This document shows positions 6,726-15,087 of a stretch of DNA of 32,554 bases, piece by piece. Where the stretch lies: NCBI GenBank assembly GCA_020345725.1, contig CP070767.1, positions 101,782 through 134,335 of the forward strand, given 5' to 3'. A program made the position numbers and the translations under genes. Position 1 is the first letter of the stretch. Each line of letters opens with the position of its first letter. Origin of the DNA: Methanobacteriota archaeon (GTDB lineage Archaea > Thermoplasmatota > Thermoplasmata > RBG-16-68-12 > SOIM01). The notes below the pieces were generated by a model. That model searched no databases. It saw nothing but the letters and a program-made list of their open reading frames with translations, and was not told the origin of the DNA.

Positions 6726-8078
6726 CTAGGACACGACTTGATCGAAGCGCCTTTTGAGTGTGCCCATCTCCCGATCATTGAATGCACTAGGATGGATGGG
6801 TACCAAGAGTTTTGTCCCCTCGGAGGAGACCAAATCAATCAGATACTGAAGGAACTCGAGAACCTCAGGGAACCCTGCCGAGGACGAGAGATACTCCAGG
6901 CCCTCGAAAAGAATCACATGGGTCGGATTGTCCTCAGCAAACTTGGTCACATCTCTGAGCGCCTCATATTTCAACTCGGACGGGTCAATTGCCCCAGGCA
7001 GTTCTCTCGTTTCTGAGAGCCAGATGAAATCGGTGTTTGTGAAGCCTTGTCTCTTTGATATTTTCCCCGGGAAGGTAGTGGTGATGAACAGACCAGTCCT
7101 CTCCATTGACTCTCTTCTGAATTGGTCATAGCAGAGGTCCTGTCGGTCTTCGAACAGCACACAGACAGCTGGAGAGTATATCGCCCTACCTGGCAACCCT
7201 TCCACATGCGGAATCTCGTTAATCGAATCGAAGCTCTTCCTGACTGTGGCAATCTCCTTATCCTCAAGCGCTGATGGGTTCACAGAGACAACAACGGTGG
7301 AACGATTTGCGGAACCCACGTCCGCGATGATCTTCACGAATCTCAGGACACTTTTGAACCCGGCGGTTTGGACCAAATACTCCAAATCCTCCAATAGTAT
7401 GGAAGTTCTTGGGTTATCCCTCATAAACTGTGTGGCTGACTGAGAAACCTCGAAGTTCAGGTCAGAGGGTTTGAAGGTGGTCTCACCCTTGGACATCTTT
7501 GAGATCCAGATTATTGGCGTTTTCTCCAACCCGTATTGCTGCCTCACCTTTTCTGGATAGGTCGTTGTGACACACAGGCCTGGGGTATCGGAAACGATGT
7601 TCCTGAAGGCGTTGTAGGCATACTCTGAACTAGTGGACTCAATCAAGTTGTTGTGTCCGACCTCAAGGAGATACTCCATCTTAGGGGGTCTGAATACCTC
7701 GGTCGCAGGTTCGATGACGAGGAGTTTGTATTTCATTATGGCATAGGCGGCGAATATCCCCATGATGACGGTGTATATGCTGCCTATACCCAGCCTGGTA
7801 GGTATGTCCATCAAGACCGGAAGGAAGGTCTCAGTGACCGATCCCACAATGACAGGGACCGCCACTCCCATCAGAAGTATCTTTGACCTCTTCTTTATGA
7901 TCTGGACTTCGCTCATCCTATAGGTTCCCAACAGGACGACCAATGCCGCCACAATCTGTGCAGTGTAGATGACGGCCATAATGAGGTATCCAGAACCCAC
8001 TGACGCATCATAACCTAGAGGACCAGGAGCAATCCCCCTCAATACAAGGTCCGAGGACCATACAAGTCCGATTATCAC
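6726..8078 (-). CDS. C-terminal part of a 7TM protein with two DUF835 domains
   Basis: From the GTG at 8078 the product has 450 residues. It begins with the remaining transmembrane segments of a seven-helix sensor-type module, roughly residues 1-12 (end of TM4), 28-52, 63-88 and 95-115. Two copies of a DUF835-type domain follow, about 165-300 and 315-450. The repeats share segments such as GLCVTTTYPEKVRQQYG and GLFITTTFPGKISKRQG, then IIWISKM and FIWLSET, and ILLEDLEYLVQTAGF and ILFEGLEYLSSSAGF. DUF835 occurs in archaeal membrane signalling proteins; its biochemical role is not established. The frame continues unbroken upstream except for one TAG at 8118-8120, so this and the 8118-8408 fragment were very probably one 560-residue gene. 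An independent function from GTG 8078 would begin in the middle of TM4 and seems unlikely. Confidence 0.75.
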   Translation of the reverse strand: MIIGLVWSSDLVLRGIAPGPLGYDASVGSGYLIMAVIYTAQIVAALVVLLGTYRMSEVQIIKKRSKILLMGVAVPVIVGSVTETFLPVLMDIPTRLGIGSIYTVIMGIFAAYAIMKYKLLVIEPATEVFRPPKMEYLLEVGHNNLIESTSSEYAYNAFRNIVSDTPGLCVTTTYPEKVRQQYGLEKTPIIWISKMSKGETTFKPSDLNFEVSQSATQFMRDNPRTSILLEDLEYLVQTAGFKSVLRFVKIIADVGSANRSTVVVSVNPSALEDKEIATVRKSFDSINEIPHVEGLPGRAIYSPAVCVLFEDRQDLCYDQFRRESMERTGLFITTTFPGKISKRQGFTNTDFIWLSETRELPGAIDPSELKYEALRDVTKFAEDNPTHVILFEGLEYLSSSAGFPEVLEFLQYLIDLVSSEGTKLLVPIHPSAFNDREMGTLKRRFDQVVS

Positions 8079-8117
8079 GAATGTCGGAGCATAGACAAGG
8101 GCATAGGTCAGCTTCTT

Positions 8118-8408
8118 CTAAAGAATCGACTTCTTTGTGGGATAGGACAACACAAAATGAACCAAGACTCCACCGATTGCAGCGATTCCAGTCCACTCCA
8201 ATCTAAGCCAGACCATCATTGCGGGGTCAGCTGGATTGTCAATGTACCTCAAGACAGCCTCCGAGAGATCCCAGAGCACAAAACTCCCCATGAGAAGAGC
8301 AAAGGACCGGTTGGCAGCCGCACCAGGGTTCTTTCGCAGCACGTACACCCCAAGCGTCATATTGACGGCAAAGGCGGCTACTGATACAATGACGAAGAGA
8401 TTTGTCAT
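8118..8408 (-). CDS. N-terminal part of the same 7TM-DUF835 protein, ended by an in-frame amber codon
   Basis: This 96-residue reading frame encodes three hydrophobic helices (about residues 3-23, 35-55 and 68-89) like the first half of a HisKA_7TM-type sensor module, with the typical NRSFALLMGSFVLWDLSEAV. It ends LSYPTKKSIL then TAG. The codons after the TAG, in the same frame, read KKLTYALVYAPTFVIIGL, exactly the basic loop and fourth helix expected next. A premature stop in one gene (mutation, sequencing error or read-through) is therefore the best reading. It begins 17 bases after the stop of the KaiC-like gene, on the same strand, suggesting one operon. Whether a three-helix product is stable is unknown. 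Confidence 0.7.
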   Translation of the reverse strand: MTNLFVIVSVAAFAVNMTLGVYVLRKNPGAAANRSFALLMGSFVLWDLSEAVLRYIDNPADPAMMVWLRLEWTGIAAIGGVLVHFVLSYPTKKSIL

Positions 8409-8425
8409 TTATAGCTTGCTCCAAC

Positions 8426-9139
8426 CTACTCGACAAGCACCTCGAAACCACTTTTATCCACAAGTAATGGATAATAATCCAACTCGTGCTTGGTTCCCCT
8501 CATCTTGGCGATGCCGATGAATCTTCTCACAGATGTGGTTCTTCCCACTTCAACTTCCTTCAAACGCAGATGAATGATGCCATCGGAGAGGAATTCCTCC
8601 ACTCCGTGCTTCCCGAAGAATCCACCTTCCCTTGGCATTTCGGATACCAGGAAGGCGGTCAGATTAAGATCGCGCAGAGATTCGAAGAACGTGAATATCT
8701 CATTCCTCGGATTCTTCAGTGAGGAAAGGGCATAGAGTGCATCCAGAGAATCGATGGCCAGAAGCTGAGGGTCGAACTCCTCATTGTACTTCACCAACAG
8801 ATCCTGCAACGTCGCAATCCAGTTCACCTCCTCCGGTTTCTCTGTTTCCCTTCTAAGCTTAGCCAAATCTACAACATTCAGAGTATCTGTGTCCTCAACG
8901 GAAAGCCCCAACGATGAGGCCTGCCCTAGAAGACTCTCTTTGCTCTGCTCGACTGAGAGATACAAACTTCTCAAACCCTGATCCTTTGTAGAGTGATAGA
9001 GTATATTGAAAGCCAGAGAAGATTTCAGGCTACCAGATGGTCCACAAATGAGCACTGTGAATCCTGCTGGAATTCCTCCACCTATTCTCTCATCAAGGCC
9101 TCTCACATGTGTCCCTATTCTGCTTTCAGTACCATTCAT
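8426..9139 (-). CDS. KaiC-like RecA-superfamily ATPase, single domain
   Basis: This 237-residue protein has one KaiC-type ATPase domain. The N-terminal RIGTHVRGLDERIGGGIPAG is the usual KaiC lead-in. Walker A is GPSGSLKS at 33-40, a strand ends with the Walker B Asp in QLLAIDSLDALY, and the C-terminal part (FIGIAKMRGTKHELDYYPLLV) matches the end of the domain in archaeal homologues. Such proteins are cytoplasmic ATPases thought to act in signalling rather than recombination. GGAGAGG lies shortly before the ATG. It is the first gene of a minus-strand pair with the 7TM-DUF835 protein 17 bases downstream, so the two may work together at the membrane. The target is not known. Confidence 0.85.
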   Translation of the reverse strand: MNGTESRIGTHVRGLDERIGGGIPAGFTVLICGPSGSLKSSLAFNILYHSTKDQGLRSLYLSVEQSKESLLGQASSLGLSVEDTDTLNVVDLAKLRRETEKPEEVNWIATLQDLLVKYNEEFDPQLLAIDSLDALYALSSLKNPRNEIFTFFESLRDLNLTAFLVSEMPREGGFFGKHGVEEFLSDGIIHLRLKEVEVGRTTSVRRFIGIAKMRGTKHELDYYPLLVDKSGFEVLVE

Positions 9140-9232
9140 TCAAACCTCTCCTTTCCAAAAGAGCAGGTTCATTGAAAACCTCCCCTTTCCCCCTTCTACT
9201 TCTTCGACAGCGTGGAAAAGTTCATGTGAGCG

Positions 9233-9246
9233 CTATTATTTAATTG
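9233..9246 (-). promoter_or_regulatory. Probable TATA box for the KaiC-like/DUF835 operon
   Basis: On the minus strand this region reads AATTAAATAATAGC, an AT-rich TATA-like element about 95 bases before ATG 9139. It predicts a leader of roughly 65-70 bases that carries the GGAGAGG ribosome-binding site. The 247-bp gap between 9140 and 9386 holds this element and the divergent GTPase promoter; I see nothing else in it. Confidence 0.4.
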
Positions 9247-9354
9247 TTTTTTGGGTTCTTGGAAATGGGGAGGAAGAGCATCCCACTTTCTGGTGCCTGG
9301 AAGATTGTGAGATTGCCCAAAACTAACTATCAAATCTGATAACTCAGAAAAAAG

Positions 9355-9363
9355 CTTTATATC
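9355..9363 (+). promoter_or_regulatory. TATA box of the first GTPase gene
   Basis: CTTTATATC is centred about 28 bases before ATG 9387, the spacing of an archaeal TATA box to a transcription start at the ATG itself. There is no Shine-Dalgarno sequence in between (GCATGGACACGGG), so the mRNA is probably leaderless. Confidence 0.6.
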
Positions 9364-9386
9364 AATACCCAGGGCATGGACACGGG

Positions 9387-9977
9387 ATGACAGCCAACGA
9401 AGAACCCCAATACAAAGAAAAGAAAATGAAGATGAAGATCTGTCTGATTGGCGAGGGAGCGGTCGGCAAGACCAGTCTCATAAGAAGGTATGTTCTCGAT
9501 GAGTTCGATGACAAATACCTGCAGACATTGGGAACGAAGGTCTCCAAGAGAGAACTTGAGATTCCCGTCGAGCACGAAGGAACGCTCATCAAAGTGGACA
9601 TGACCATCTGGGACATAATGGGTCAGAAGGGTTTCAGGGAACTCCTCAAGGACGCGTACTTCTACGGAGCCAAGGGAATCATAGCGGTATGTGATGTGAC
9701 GCGAAGAGCCACCCTGGAAGACTTGGATGATTGGATAGAGGGCGTCTACAACGTTTCCGGGAAGATACCCATCCAGTTCCTTGCCAACAAGGCCGACCTG
9801 GAAGATGAAGTGTCAATGAACGAGAAGGATCTGGAACAGGCAGCAAAAGCGTATGATTCTCGCTACTACTTCACGAGTGCCAAGACGGGGAAGAACGTAG
9901 AGAGAGCCTTCCTGGAACTCGCCAAGAAAATCGGAACAGAAGAGGCCACAAAAGACAGCAAAAAGGCCGCCAAATAG
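9387..9977 (+). CDS. Rab/Ras-like small GTPase 1 of 4 (catalytic Gln present)
   Basis: This 196-residue protein is a small GTP-binding protein of the Ras superfamily, closest in motif style to Rab. G1 is GEGAVGKTS (22-30). The switch I threonine lies in QTLGTKV (47-52). G3 is WDIMGQK with Asp76, Gly79 and Gln80, the Ras Gln61 position. G4 is NKAD (134-137) and G5 is TSAKTG. The last residues are Lys rich (KDSKKAAK) with no C-terminal Cys, so there is no lipid-anchor signal. It is the first of four tandem paralogues and the only one with the normal catalytic Gln. Such proteins switch between GDP and GTP states; no regulator or effector is visible except, possibly, the divergent KaiC/DUF835 operon. 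Confidence 0.88.
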   Translation: MTANEEPQYKEKKMKMKICLIGEGAVGKTSLIRRYVLDEFDDKYLQTLGTKVSKRELEIPVEHEGTLIKVDMTIWDIMGQKGFRELLKDAYFYGAKGIIAVCDVTRRATLEDLDDWIEGVYNVSGKIPIQFLANKADLEDEVSMNEKDLEQAAKAYDSRYYFTSAKTGKNVERAFLELAKKIGTEEATKDSKKAAK

Positions 9978-10036
9978 ACCAATCATGCTCCGGTTTCGTC
10001 GGATCAGATACCTAGCAGTCAAATTGAGGTCGTGCC

Positions 10037-10579
10037 TTGAGAAAGGATCGAATGAAACTGAAAGTTTGCCTTGTCGGTGAGAGGGCGGTAGGAAAGACTA
10101 GTTTGGTCAGAAGATTTGTGATGGATGAGTTTGACGATCGCTACATCAGGACCTTGGGAACTAAGGTCTCAAAGAAGAACGTCAAGGTTGTGCGGTCTGA
10201 TCAAGACAAGGAATATCATATAAATATGACAATCTGGGACATAATGGGGGAGAAATCGTTCACCGACCTTCTGCAAGAGGCTTTCTTTTTTGGAGCAAAT
10301 GGCGTCATTGCTGTCTGCGACCTCACCAGGAAGAGAACTCTAAAGGAACTGAAGGGCTGGGTCGAACAGGTATATGGGGTCACTGGTGAGATTCCTGTCG
10401 CAATCCTTGGGAACAAGAGTGACCTCAGAAGCAGGAAACAACTGACCAAGAAGGACATAGTCAAGCTCTCCAAGGAATACAAGTCAGATTCATATTTGAC
10501 CAGTGCCAAGACAGGTTATGCAGTTGAGAAGGCTTTTCAGAGTTTGGCAGAAGCCATGGTCGAACAGAGAACCACATAG
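10037..10579 (+). CDS. Rab/Ras-like small GTPase 2 of 4 (Gln61 position is Glu, Gly12 position is Arg)
   Basis: This is the second paralogue, 180 residues. G1 is GERAVGKTS (14-22), with Arg16 where Ras has Gly12. Switch I contains RTLGTKVSK. G3 is WDIMGEK with Asp68, Gly71 and Glu72 in place of the catalytic Gln. G4 is NKSD and G5 is TSAKTG. Nucleotide-binding residues are intact, but hydrolysis should be weak by analogy with Ras substitutions (inference). The start is TTG 10037 with GAGGT six bases upstream; ATG 10052 (MKLKVCL) is a possible alternative. The 59-base gap from GTPase 1 has no clear TATA element, so the two may be co-transcribed. Confidence 0.86.
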   Translation: MRKDRMKLKVCLVGERAVGKTSLVRRFVMDEFDDRYIRTLGTKVSKKNVKVVRSDQDKEYHINMTIWDIMGEKSFTDLLQEAFFFGANGVIAVCDLTRKRTLKELKGWVEQVYGVTGEIPVAILGNKSDLRSRKQLTKKDIVKLSKEYKSDSYLTSAKTGYAVEKAFQSLAEAMVEQRTT

Positions 10580-10618
10580 TGGGCGACAGGCATATCAAAC
10601 CCGATAATGTAGTAGAAA

Positions 10619-10628
10619 GAATTAAATC
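10619..10628 (+). promoter_or_regulatory. TATA-like element of GTPase gene 3
   Basis: GAATTAAATC lies about 45 bases before ATG 10670, which would give a short leader with the ribosome-binding site GGAAGG (10655-10660). It argues against translation from the TTG at 10631, which would fall before the predicted transcription start. Confidence 0.4.
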
Positions 10629-10669
10629 GATTGCTGGAAGGTTTCTGGGATACTGGAAGGCGAGAGAAC

Positions 10670-11236
10670 ATGTCCGAGAGCGAAGATGAAATGAAGGCCA
10701 AGATCTGCCTGGTTGGGGACTCAAGCGTAGGCAAGACAAGCCTGATCCGCAGATACGTTCACAACGAGTTCGATGACAAGTACATATCAACCATTGGAGC
10801 CAAAATCAGCAAGGTCGAGATGACAATCGATACTGATGAGGGAGACATCAAAGTCAACATGACCATCTGGGACATCATGGGAGGGAAGGGCTTCGTAGAG
10901 CTTCTAAAGGAAAGCTATTTCGATGGAGCTGGGGGCATTCTAGCAGTCTGTGACTTGACTAGAGAGGATACATTTGAAGGTTTGAAGGATTGGATCACGG
11001 CTGCCAGAGCAATTACAGGAGAGATACCCATTGCATTCGTGGGGAACAAGAATGATCTGGAGGACCTGGTCTGTTCAGAAGTGGATCTTTCAACTTTGGC
11101 CGGAGGCTATGAGTCACCGCATTTCCTGGCAAGTGCTAAGACAGGGGACAATGTAAATAGGGTCTTCATGAGCCTGGCAAGAAGGGTGTTGGAAAAGGAA
11201 TCCAAAGCCCAGAGAGTGTCTTCTCAACCAAAGTGA
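10670..11236 (+). CDS. Rab/Ras-like small GTPase 3 of 4 (Gln61 position is Gly)
   Basis: This is the third paralogue. From ATG 10670 it has 188 residues; an in-frame TTG at 10631 would add 13 residues but lies too close to the promoter. G1 is GDSSVGKTS (16-24), identical in style to eukaryotic Rabs. Switch I has STIGAKISK. G3 is WDIMGGK with Asp68, Gly71 and Gly72 replacing the catalytic Gln. G4 is NKND and G5 is ASAKTG. An acidic N-terminal leader (SESEDE) precedes the fold. There is no C-terminal cysteine. Loss of the Gln side chain predicts slow intrinsic hydrolysis unless a partner supplies the catalytic group. It ends with TGA, and a separate promoter for GTPase 4 follows. Confidence 0.86.
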   Translation: MSESEDEMKAKICLVGDSSVGKTSLIRRYVHNEFDDKYISTIGAKISKVEMTIDTDEGDIKVNMTIWDIMGGKGFVELLKESYFDGAGGILAVCDLTREDTFEGLKDWITAARAITGEIPIAFVGNKNDLEDLVCSEVDLSTLAGGYESPHFLASAKTGDNVNRVFMSLARRVLEKESKAQRVSSQPK

Positions 11237-11277
11237 TAGCCAGGCAAAGGATATCAACTTAGATAATCAGGTGGAAA

Positions 11278-11288
11278 TACTTTTTATT
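11278..11288 (+). promoter_or_regulatory. TATA box of GTPase gene 4
   Basis: TACTTTTTATT is centred about 28 bases before ATG 11311, which fits leaderless transcription beginning at that ATG. It makes the in-frame TTG at 11299 an unlikely start. Confidence 0.5.
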
Positions 11289-11310
11289 CCTCCAGGGATT
11301 GATTACTGGA

Positions 11311-11958
11311 ATGGTGAGTGATGCAATTCTTGACGACAATGAGAATGTCGCCTCCAAACGCATGAAGGCAAAGATCTGCCTGGTAGGCGAATCTGCCGTG
11401 GGCAAAACAAGCCTCATAAGGAGATATGTTTTGGATGAGTTCAGTGACGACTACATCGCCACCATGGGAGCCAAGGTCACCAAGAAGGATGTTAGAATCA
11501 AGGACAGTGCACTTGGGAACATCCAGGTAAACCTGGTTATCTGGGACATAATGGGTGACAAGGGCTTCCGGGACCTTTTGAGAGAGGCTTTCTTCCAAGG
11601 AGCCCAGGGAATCATGGCAGTATGTGACGTTACCAGGAATGCAACACTGAAGGAGTTGCAGAGCTGGATAGAAGCCGTGACCAGAGTCGCGGGAAAAATC
11701 CCGATACAACTCTTGGCCAACAAGATAGACCTGAAGCACGAGATGCAGGTCGGCGAAGTGGATATCAAAGGTGTCAGCGACTACTACGAATCTGGCTATG
11801 TCCTGACAAGTGCAAAGACGGGGGAGAATGTCGAAGAAGCCTTCAAGAATATGGCCAGGGCCGTCGTGGACAAGAGAGTCAGCACCTCGAGCATGTTGGG
11901 AAAGCAAGTTCCAGGCATGGCCAGCAATCAACCCGTAGAAGCAGCAAGAAAAGTTTAA
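11311..11958 (+). CDS. Rab/Ras-like small GTPase 4 of 4 (Gln61 position is Asp)
   Basis: This is the fourth paralogue, 215 residues from ATG 11311. G1 is GESAVGKTS (26-34). Switch I has [10 protein letters not shown]3 is WDIMGDK with Asp79, Gly82 and Asp83 where the catalytic Gln would be. G4 is NKID and G5 is TSAKTG. It has an N-terminal extension of about 20 residues, partly acidic, and a C-terminal extension of about 30 residues rich in Ser, Met, Gln and Val, without a cysteine or other lipidation signal. The leaderless-type promoter suggests it is transcribed separately from the first three. LonB follows 55 bases later with its own TATA-like element. Confidence 0.86.
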   Translation: MVSDAILDDNENVASKRMKAKICLVGESAVGKTSLIRRYVLDEFSDDYIATMGAKVTKKDVRIKDSALGNIQVNLVIWDIMGDKGFRDLLREAFFQGAQGIMAVCDVTRNATLKELQSWIEAVTRVAGKIPIQLLANKIDLKHEMQVGEVDIKGVSDYYESGYVLTSAKTGENVEEAFKNMARAVVDKRVSTSSMLGKQVPGMASNQPVEAARKV

Positions 11959-11971
11959 TAGGGTTGAGCAA

Positions 11972-11979
11972 GTTTATTA
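11972..11979 (+). promoter_or_regulatory. TATA-like element of lonB
   Basis: GTTTATTA lies about 38 bases before the lonB ATG at 12014 and would place the transcript start about 10 bases ahead of it. No strong ribosome-binding site precedes the ATG. Confidence 0.4.
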
Positions 11980-12013
11980 CATTAGCAATACGTCAGCGGG
12001 GAGAAATTATCCT

Positions 12014-14026
12014 ATGCCAGAGGATTCTGAAACCGAAAAAGACAGCGGACTACCGCCCATCGAGGAATGGGTGAAAAGTCAGAAATTCAAGACCACAGAG
12101 GACATGGAAATCCCAGCCAAACTGGTTGGCCAGGTAATCGGCCAGGATGAGGGTGTCGAAGTTGTAAGGAAGGCTGCCGAGCAGAAAAGGCACGTCATGT
12201 TGATTGGAGACCCCGGAACGGGCAAGTCCATGCTGGCGAACGCAATGGCCGAACTTCTGCCAAAAGGGGAACTTCAGGACATTATATGCTATCACAATCC
12301 AGAGGATCCCAATGAACCGAGAATACGCGTCGTACCGGCCAGTAAAGGCAAGGAGATCGTAAACGCCCAGAAGTCAGAAGCGATGCAACACAAGGAGAAA
12401 AGGGCAAGCGTAATGATGACCATCATTTTCATGGTTGTGCTACTGGCACTCTTTCTTTCTTTCAGATGGACTCCGGAAGGAGTGAGTTTCGACCCCATGA
12501 TACTCCTACTCGGAATATTGATTGCCGTGATCATTTTCGTGTTCACTCGGTACACTGGCCACAGACAGGAGGGTCTATTGATACCCAAGATTCTGGTGAC
12601 TCACGACGATGAGGACATGCCGCCTTTTATCGATGCTACTGGAGCTCACGCTGGTGCTCTTCTCGGAGACGTCAAACATGATCCGTTCCAGTCCGGTGGG
12701 TTGGAAACACCAGCTCACGAGAGAGTGGACAGCGGTGCAATCCACAAAGCCCACAAGGGCGTGCTCTTCATAGATGAAATCAATATCCTGAAGTTGGAGA
12801 GCCAGCAGAGCCTTCTTACCGCACTCCAGGAGAGGAAGTTCAGCATTGTAGGACAGAGCGAGAGGAGCTCTGGAGCCATGGTCAAGACAGAGCCGGTTCC
12901 CTGTGATTTCGTCCTTGTAGCTGCCGGAAACCTGGATTCGATCTACGGTGTGGTGGATGAGCATGGAATCAGGCACGGAGGCATGCATCCAGCGCTGCGT
13001 TCCAGGATAAGAGGGTACGGCTATGAGGTCTACATGAACCAGACCATGCCAGATACCGAAGACAACAGAAGGAAGCTTATCAGATTCATTGCTCAAGAGG
13101 TTGCTAAGGACAAGAAGATCCCACACTTCGACAAGAAGGCGGTCGCCGTGATTATGAAGGAGGCACGACGCAGGTCAGGAAGGAAGGGACAGCTCACACT
13201 TAGGCTGAGAGAACTCGGAGGGCTAGTGAGAGTAGCTGGTGATATCGCCCAGGAGGCTGGAAGGACAACCGTCAGTGCACGGGACGTGCTTCAGGCCAAG
13301 ACAATAGCAAGGTCACTTGAACAGCAGGTGGCAGACAGATTCATTGAGAAATCCAGGGATTACAGGACCTTCGTCACGGAAGGGTCAATCGTAGGGACAG
13401 TGAACGGACTGGCCGTCCTAATCGGCGACAGCAGCATGAGCGAGTACAGCGGAACGGTGCTCCCCATTATGGCTGAAGTTACTCCCGCCCAGACAAAACA
13501 GGGTGGCAGGATAATCGCCACAGGGAGATTGGGAGAGATAGCCAAGGAGGCCGTGGAGAACGTTTCAGCCCTCATCAAGAAATACACCGGAGAGGACATC
13601 AGCAATCACGATATCCATGTTCAGTTCGTTGGAAGCAAGGAAGGAACGGAGGGTGACAGTGCAAGCATCAGTGTGGCTACAGCAGTTATCAGCGCATTGG
13701 AGGATGTTGAGGTAGACCAGTCCGTGGCAATGACAGGTAGTCTCAGCGTCCGGGGGCAGGTTCTGCCAGTGGGTGGAATAACGGCCAAGATCGAAGCTGC
13801 CTCTGAGATGGGCATTAGAAAAGTCCTTATCCCGAAGGCGAATCTGAAGGACGTGCTGATAGAAGACAAGTACGTAAAGAGAGTGGAGATAATCCCCGTG
13901 GAGACACTACAGGATGTCCTCAATCAGGCCCTTGTGGGGGCAAAGAAGGAAGGACTACTGAGGAAGCTATCATCCCTGGTCACCAAGAGGCCCACCCGTG
14001 CTGCGGACAGGGCAATTCCCCAATAG
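12014..14026 (+). CDS. lonB: Archaeal Lon protease (LonB), membrane anchored
   Basis: LonB is the archaeal ATP-dependent protease bound to the inner face of the cytoplasmic membrane; it degrades damaged and regulatory proteins. The 670 residues show an AAA+ module with Walker A GDPGTGKS (65-72). An insertion carries two membrane helices (about 133-150 and 161-178), a hallmark of LonB. Walker B is VLFIDEI (250-256). The C-terminal Lon protease domain has catalytic Ser549 in EGDSAS and Lys592 in [10 protein letters not shown], the Ser-Lys dyad. Length is typical for the family. The acidic N-terminus (PEDSETEKD) and Lys/Arg-rich C-terminus are ordinary variations. NadM begins 12 bases after its TAG, so the two are probably one transcript. 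Confidence 0.96.
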   Translation: MPEDSETEKDSGLPPIEEWVKSQKFKTTEDMEIPAKLVGQVIGQDEGVEVVRKAAEQKRHVMLIGDPGTGKSMLANAMAELLPKGELQDIICYHNPEDPNEPRIRVVPASKGKEIVNAQKSEAMQHKEKRASVMMTIIFMVVLLALFLSFRWTPEGVSFDPMILLLGILIAVIIFVFTRYTGHRQEGLLIPKILVTHDDEDMPPFIDATGAHAGALLGDVKHDPFQSGGLETPAHERVDSGAIHKAHKGVLFIDEINILKLESQQSLLTALQERKFSIVGQSERSSGAMVKTEPVPCDFVLVAAGNLDSIYGVVDEHGIRHGGMHPALRSRIRGYGYEVYMNQTMPDTEDNRRKLIRFIAQEVAKDKKIPHFDKKAVAVIMKEARRRSGRKGQLTLRLRELGGLVRVAGDIAQEAGRTTVSARDVLQAKTIARSLEQQVADRFIEKSRDYRTFVTEGSIVGTVNGLAVLIGDSSMSEYSGTVLPIMAEVTPAQTKQGGRIIATGRLGEIAKEAVENVSALIKKYTGEDISNHDIHVQFVGSKEGTEGDSASISVATAVISALEDVEVDQSVAMTGSLSVRGQVLPVGGITAKIEAASEMGIRKVLIPKANLKDVLIEDKYVKRVEIIPVETLQDVLNQALVGAKKEGLLRKLSSLVTKRPTRAADRAIPQ

Positions 14027-14038
14027 TGGAGGATTCTC

Positions 14039-14563
14039 TTGAACGAAAAGGAGGGGAGTGCCAGACTTCCGGCACTGTTTGTTGGGAGGTTTCAACCCTT
14101 TCACAACGGTCATCTTTTCATGGTCAGGAAGATACTGGAAGATCTCGATCGTGTCATCATCGGCATTGGGAGCGCCCAGCACAGTCACACGCCCAGGAAC
14201 CCATATACCTCCAGTGAGAGGCAATCCATGATAGAAAGAGCACTTGAGGGTGAGAATATCCGTTCTTATGAGATAGTTCTCATTGAGGACGTTGGAGAAC
14301 ATTCCTTGTGGGTCCCGTACGTGGAATCCCTTGTACCCAGATTCGGCGTGATCTTCTCCAATGACCCGCTGACAGTCAGGTTGTTTCGGGAGAAAGGCTA
14401 CGAGGTCAGGGAACTCCCTCTTGAGAGGAGAGAGGAATACTCAGGGACAGAACTGAGAAGACGGATGTCATCTGGTGAGGATTGGGAGCATCTTGTCCCA
14501 GATGCCGTTGCGGACTACATTAGCGAATTATATGGGATAGAGAGGATAGTTGGAGTGAGCTAG
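14039..14563 (+). CDS. nadM: Nicotinamide-nucleotide adenylyltransferase, archaeal type
   Basis: NadM transfers AMP from ATP to nicotinamide mononucleotide, making NAD+ and diphosphate, in the cytoplasm. The 174-residue product carries the nucleotidyltransferase signature GRFQPFHNGH (16-25, with the HxGH histidines 22 and 25) and the ISGT-type motif YSGTELRRRM (134-143) that binds phosphates. Also typical is GSAQHSHTPRNPYTSSER (44-61). The length equals archaeal NadM. The start is TTG 14039 with GGAGG at 14028-14032, so it is translated directly after LonB. Its last four bases overlap the convergent membrane-protein gene. Confidence 0.94.
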   Translation: MNEKEGSARLPALFVGRFQPFHNGHLFMVRKILEDLDRVIIGIGSAQHSHTPRNPYTSSERQSMIERALEGENIRSYEIVLIEDVGEHSLWVPYVESLVPRFGVIFSNDPLTVRLFREKGYEVRELPLERREEYSGTELRRRMSSGEDWEHLVPDAVADYISELYGIERIVGVS

Positions 14564-15087
14564 AGGGGGGTCAGAGCTAGGAGCACGATCAGAACCACCA
14601 AAGAAACGAAGCTCACGCAGAAGTTGAGTATGGGATCGTCATTCCTTCTTTTTCCAGGAAGGGTAGCAGTTTTCCAATTCGCCCATGAGTTATCTGGATC
14701 ATACTTCCTTTGGAACCATCGTGAGATATGCAGGGTCCGCGGCATGAGATATATCCCCTCTTCTGTCATAGCATCAGCAAGCAGGTGGGAAGCGAAAGCG
14801 GTTGGGAATACTGTCGCAAGAGGTAGAAGTTGGATTTGGGTCATCAGTTCAGACATGGAGACAAGACACAGAAACAATGCAGCCAGCAAAGACCAGATTA
14901 CACCGAACAAGACAGAATGCAGAAGGGGTGTCCTTTTGCCGTTGTAGGAGTCTCTGTCGAGATGGACGAGCATTGAGACGATACCGGACATGAAACTGGT
15001 CACGGAGAGGTAGTTCAAGCCCAGAAACGGATTGAATACCGATTGTAGGGCCATGGCGGACAGACAGTGGGCCAACAGGTATACCAT
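14560..15087 (-). CDS. Integral membrane protein, metal-dependent hydrolase-like (DUF1286/YdjM-type)
   Basis: This 175-residue membrane protein has about four hydrophobic segments and polar motifs rich in His and Asp: LVHLDRD near residue 42, PLLHSVLFG near 55 and SHLLADAMTEEGIYLMP near 100. The pattern recalls membrane-bound metal-dependent hydrolases of the YdjM/DUF457 or DUF1286 type; their substrates are unclear, so no reaction is assigned. The start is chosen at ATG 15087 because GGGAGGAG lies eight bases before it; ATG 15105 in the same frame would place that ribosome-binding site inside the gene. It faces lonB-nadM tail to tail and is divergent from the THEP1-type gene. Confidence 0.6.
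   Translation of the reverse strand: MVYLLAHCLSAMALQSVFNPFLGLNYLSVTSFMSGIVSMLVHLDRDSYNGKRTPLLHSVLFGVIWSLLAALFLCLVSMSELMTQIQLLPLATVFPTAFASHLLADAMTEEGIYLMPRTLHISRWFQRKYDPDNSWANWKTATLPGKRRNDDPILNFCVSFVSLVVLIVLLALTPL

Noticed and set aside
8118-8120. The in-frame TAG as a pyrrolysine codon
   Set aside because: TAG ends most genes in this window, including essential ones, and the protein is not a methylamine methyltransferase. A nonsense mutation or sequence error is more likely.
10631-10669. TTG 10631 as the start of GTPase 3
   Set aside because: It lies directly after the TATA-like element, before the expected transcript start. ATG 10670 has a GGAAGG site and a normal N-terminus.
12575-13126. 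Minus-strand reading frame of 183 codons inside lonB
   Set aside because: It lies opposite conserved Lon AAA+ sequence and its translation shows no family motif.
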